From an uncultured Clostridia bacterium (GTDB lineage Bacteria; Bacillota; Clostridia; Christensenellales; UBA1242): a stretch of DNA of 13,678 bases. Where the stretch lies: contig CALWAB010000021.1 in assembly GCA_944372745.1 (NCBI GenBank), positions 1 to 13,678 of the forward strand. The letters run 5' to 3'. Of the stretch, positions 12,082 through 13,678 are shown in pieces. Both the position numbers and the translations under genes were made by a program. Below the pieces are notes generated by a model. That model searched no databases. It was not told the DNA's origin and was given only the letters and a program-made list of their open reading frames with translations. Position 1 is the first letter of the stretch. Each line of letters starts with the position of its first letter.

Positions 12082-13678
12082 TTAAGATATAGTCAGTCCA
12101 CTAAGCGTGATTTCGGCGTCTTCCGTATTGCACACAAAGGTGTATGGCGTTTGTGTGACTGTGGCTCCGCTTGTGGCGGATAATGTGCCACTTGTGGCGG
12201 ATAATGTGCCACTTATTTCGCCGTTTATAACGGTTATTGTGTAAGTGCGTCCCACTACCAATTTTGGCATTGTGATATTTATTTGTGTGCTTGTAGCACT
12301 CACTCTGTATATCATTGCTTGATTATCTTCACTAGAGATAACAAGTAACGCATTGGTGTCCGTCTCTATATTAGAAGTGGCTTGTAAATTTACTGAGTAA
12401 TAATATGTTGGAGGCGTTGGCACACTGTCTGTACCAAGCAAATTCGTGGCAAGTGATTTCAGATTTAGATGGAGCGCAACTCGCACGCCGTGGCCCACGG
12501 CAACACTACCGGCGGAAATGACACCATCCGAGTCGATATCGAGCGCGTAATTTTTCAAGGCACCTTTGTTATCATAGCCGGAACGCAGCCACGCAGAGGA
12601 ACCTGTCGCTCTATCATAGCCATTTAGTTCCCACAAGCCTGTTCGTCCATCTCCACTTGCTCCAATTGTTCCATTTGTCAAAGTCGCTGTTGCACTGCCA
12701 TAACTGCTTACTTGGGATACGCTTTCTGCTTCGTCAAAAGTTCTTCCTGTATCCTGTATTTGCTCTGTTTCACTACTTCCGTATCCTGTGTATAATGTCT
12801 CAAAACCACTTGGTACCCATAGTTTGTCTGTATATGTGCTTTCTACTGTTCCTTGCCAGCTGCTATGACCTTCACTTAAGCCATCCATCCCGTTTCCAAC
12901 CACCCAGAATAATATTGAACTACTTGTATCATTCGTATATCCGCTTGAACCTATTCCGTTATTTATATAATACAATTCTCTTGCGCTATTTCTCGAGGTT
13001 TGGTATGCACTGCTTTGCCACAAGCCTGGTACCTGGCTTGGGGTCACTACATAATTATCTAATTGATTGTAGGTGTCAGTCATTGTTTGCCATGTTGGCA
13101 ATACTGCTTTATCTCTTATATAACTTTGACTATAGTTGCCTTCCCATCTGTATATCTCGTCTTTTGTCCTTGGATTAAATTTTTGACTATCTATATATTG
13201 GTCTACCATATATAATGTCAATACATCTTCATTCGCACTTGTACTACGGTATACCACTTGCCAATACTGTGCTGCGGCATCATCTACATTATTTGTGGTT
13301 GTAGTTGTATCGTCTAGCAACTTCACTACTATTTGTGCATTGCCTTTTGCGGTATCTGCCCAACTACTTTGGTCACCATAATTACCAAAATCTTTTGCGG
13401 TTAAGTATGTTACACTACTTCCGCTTGTTGGGGCTGTTTTACTTCCCCACACTGATGAACTATTTAATGCATTCAATAGTTCAATTAATACATCGGCATT
13501 GACACCATTTGCGGTAAACAATGGTTTTGTGCCGCCATTTATTGTATGTGTACTTTCATCTACGCTTCCACCTATTACTGTCATTGGGGCATTTGCGTAA
13601 TATTGGTTATTTGATGTTAAACCTGCTTGTACTAATGTGTTCCTACTTTGTAATATTGGTTGGAGTGCCAAGATAAAC
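12082..13678 (-). CDS. Large surface protein with DUF6273/C-type-lectin-like core (N-terminus cut)
   Basis: The frame is open through the right edge, so the 5' end is missing; the TTG at 13671 is not a convincing start, and the real N-terminus, probably a signal peptide, lies outside. About 532 residues are visible. Numbered from 13671, residues about 90-405 look like the DUF6273-type fold of gut Firmicutes surface proteins: WRxxGN-like RWEGNYSQSYIRDKAVLP (175-192), AWLRSGYDNKGA (360-371), DIDSDGVISAGSVAVGHGVR (378-397) and a final VALHLNL strand. A Thr/Pro hinge leads to a C-terminal Ig-like domain (about 423-529) containing two exact GTLSATS repeats. No LPxTG anchor is present. The function is probably adhesion or ligand binding, by analogy only. 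One segment is unusually GC-rich. Confidence 0.75.
   Translation of the reverse strand, partial: FILALQPILQSRNTLVQAGLTSNNQYYANAPMTVIGGSVDESTHTINGGTKPLFTANGVNADVLIELLNALNSSSVWGSKTAPTSGSSVTYLTAKDFGNYGDQSSWADTAKGNAQIVVKLLDDTTTTTNNVDDAAAQYWQVVYRSTSANEDVLTLYMVDQYIDSQKFNPRTKDEIYRWEGNYSQSYIRDKAVLPTWQTMTDTYNQLDNYVVTPSQVPGLWQSSAYQTSRNSARELYYINNGIGSSGYTNDTSSSILFWVVGNGMDGLSEGHSSWQGTVESTYTDKLWVPSGFETLYTGYGSSETEQIQDTGRTFDEAESVSQVSSYGSATATLTNGTIGASGDGRTGLWELNGYDRATGSSAWLRSGYDNKGALKNYALDIDSDGVISAGSVAVGHGVRVALHLNLKSLATNLLGTDSVPTPPTYYYSVNLQATSNIETDTNALLVISSEDNQAMIYRVSATSTQINITMPKLVVGRTYTITVINGEISGTLSATSGTLSATSGATVTQTPYTFVCNTEDAEITLSGLTIS
12170..12211 (-). repeat. Perfect 21-base tandem repeat inside the surface-protein gene
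   Basis: Units 12170-12190 and 12191-12211 are identical and in frame, adding one GTLSATS unit. Such repeats change copy number by slippage without shifting the frame. Confidence 0.9.

Noticed and set aside
12461..12660. Variable repeat of a diversity-generating retroelement
   Set aside because: The lectin-like fold and local composition invite the idea, but no reverse transcriptase, template repeat or adenine-biased variable codons are seen in the window.
12657..13178. Plus-strand open frame of 173 codons
   Set aside because: It is antisense to the surface-protein gene, begins without a ribosome binding site and has a Leu/Cys/His-rich composition typical of a shadow frame.

Overview
This is an AT-rich window from what looks like an endospore-forming Firmicute, probably a Clostridia-like anaerobe. 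Two spore systems support this: the germination pair sleB-ypeB and the forespore signal gene spoIIR. A Bacillus-type dnaB-dnaI primosome pair supports it too. Nearly every convincing gene is on the minus strand. The exceptions are two small unknown genes on the plus strand. No tRNA, rRNA or CRISPR array was seen.

Layout. 1-2027: ypeB (cut by the left edge) and sleB form an operon behind a sigma-G-like promoter. 2150-2440: a small unknown gene on the plus strand. 2592-2790: a decayed IS200-type element that still has its two 5' structures. 2822-4009: a large, very charged unknown gene. 4141-4683: spoIIR behind a good sigma-F/G-type promoter. 5179-6414: a DinB/Pol IV-like Y-family polymerase with a LexA-type SOS box in its promoter. 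6728-7626: an XRE regulator, a short duplicate of its own start, an operator-rich divergent promoter and a divergent unknown gene. 7745-8104: a small unknown gene with a near-consensus sigma-A promoter. 8167-10570: dnaB-dnaI, helicase loading. 10950-11780: a TasA/SipW-type secreted protein. 12082-13678: a large surface protein cut by the right edge, with a DUF6273/C-type-lectin-like core.

The main unusual signal is a family of modular palindromic intergenic repeats, with four recognisable copies in three intergenic regions (4791-5148 holds two, tail to tail; 6526-6689; 10741-10896). The fuller copies share modules in one order: a GGGAAC/GTTCCC hairpin, a CTAGGGGAT/ATCCCCTAG hairpin, a TAGACAAGGAC or GGATNGCATCC block, a TATGNGATACTAGCC block, TACTTAAAAA, and a terminal hairpin. 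Module order is partly permuted in the 10741 copy. I do not recognise the family. Copies flank the polymerase gene and point outward from it.

The genes form separate transcription units. The sequence shows plausible control for several: sporulation sigma factors for sleB-ypeB and spoIIR, SOS for the polymerase, XRE autoregulation at 7219-7288, and housekeeping promoters for the rest.
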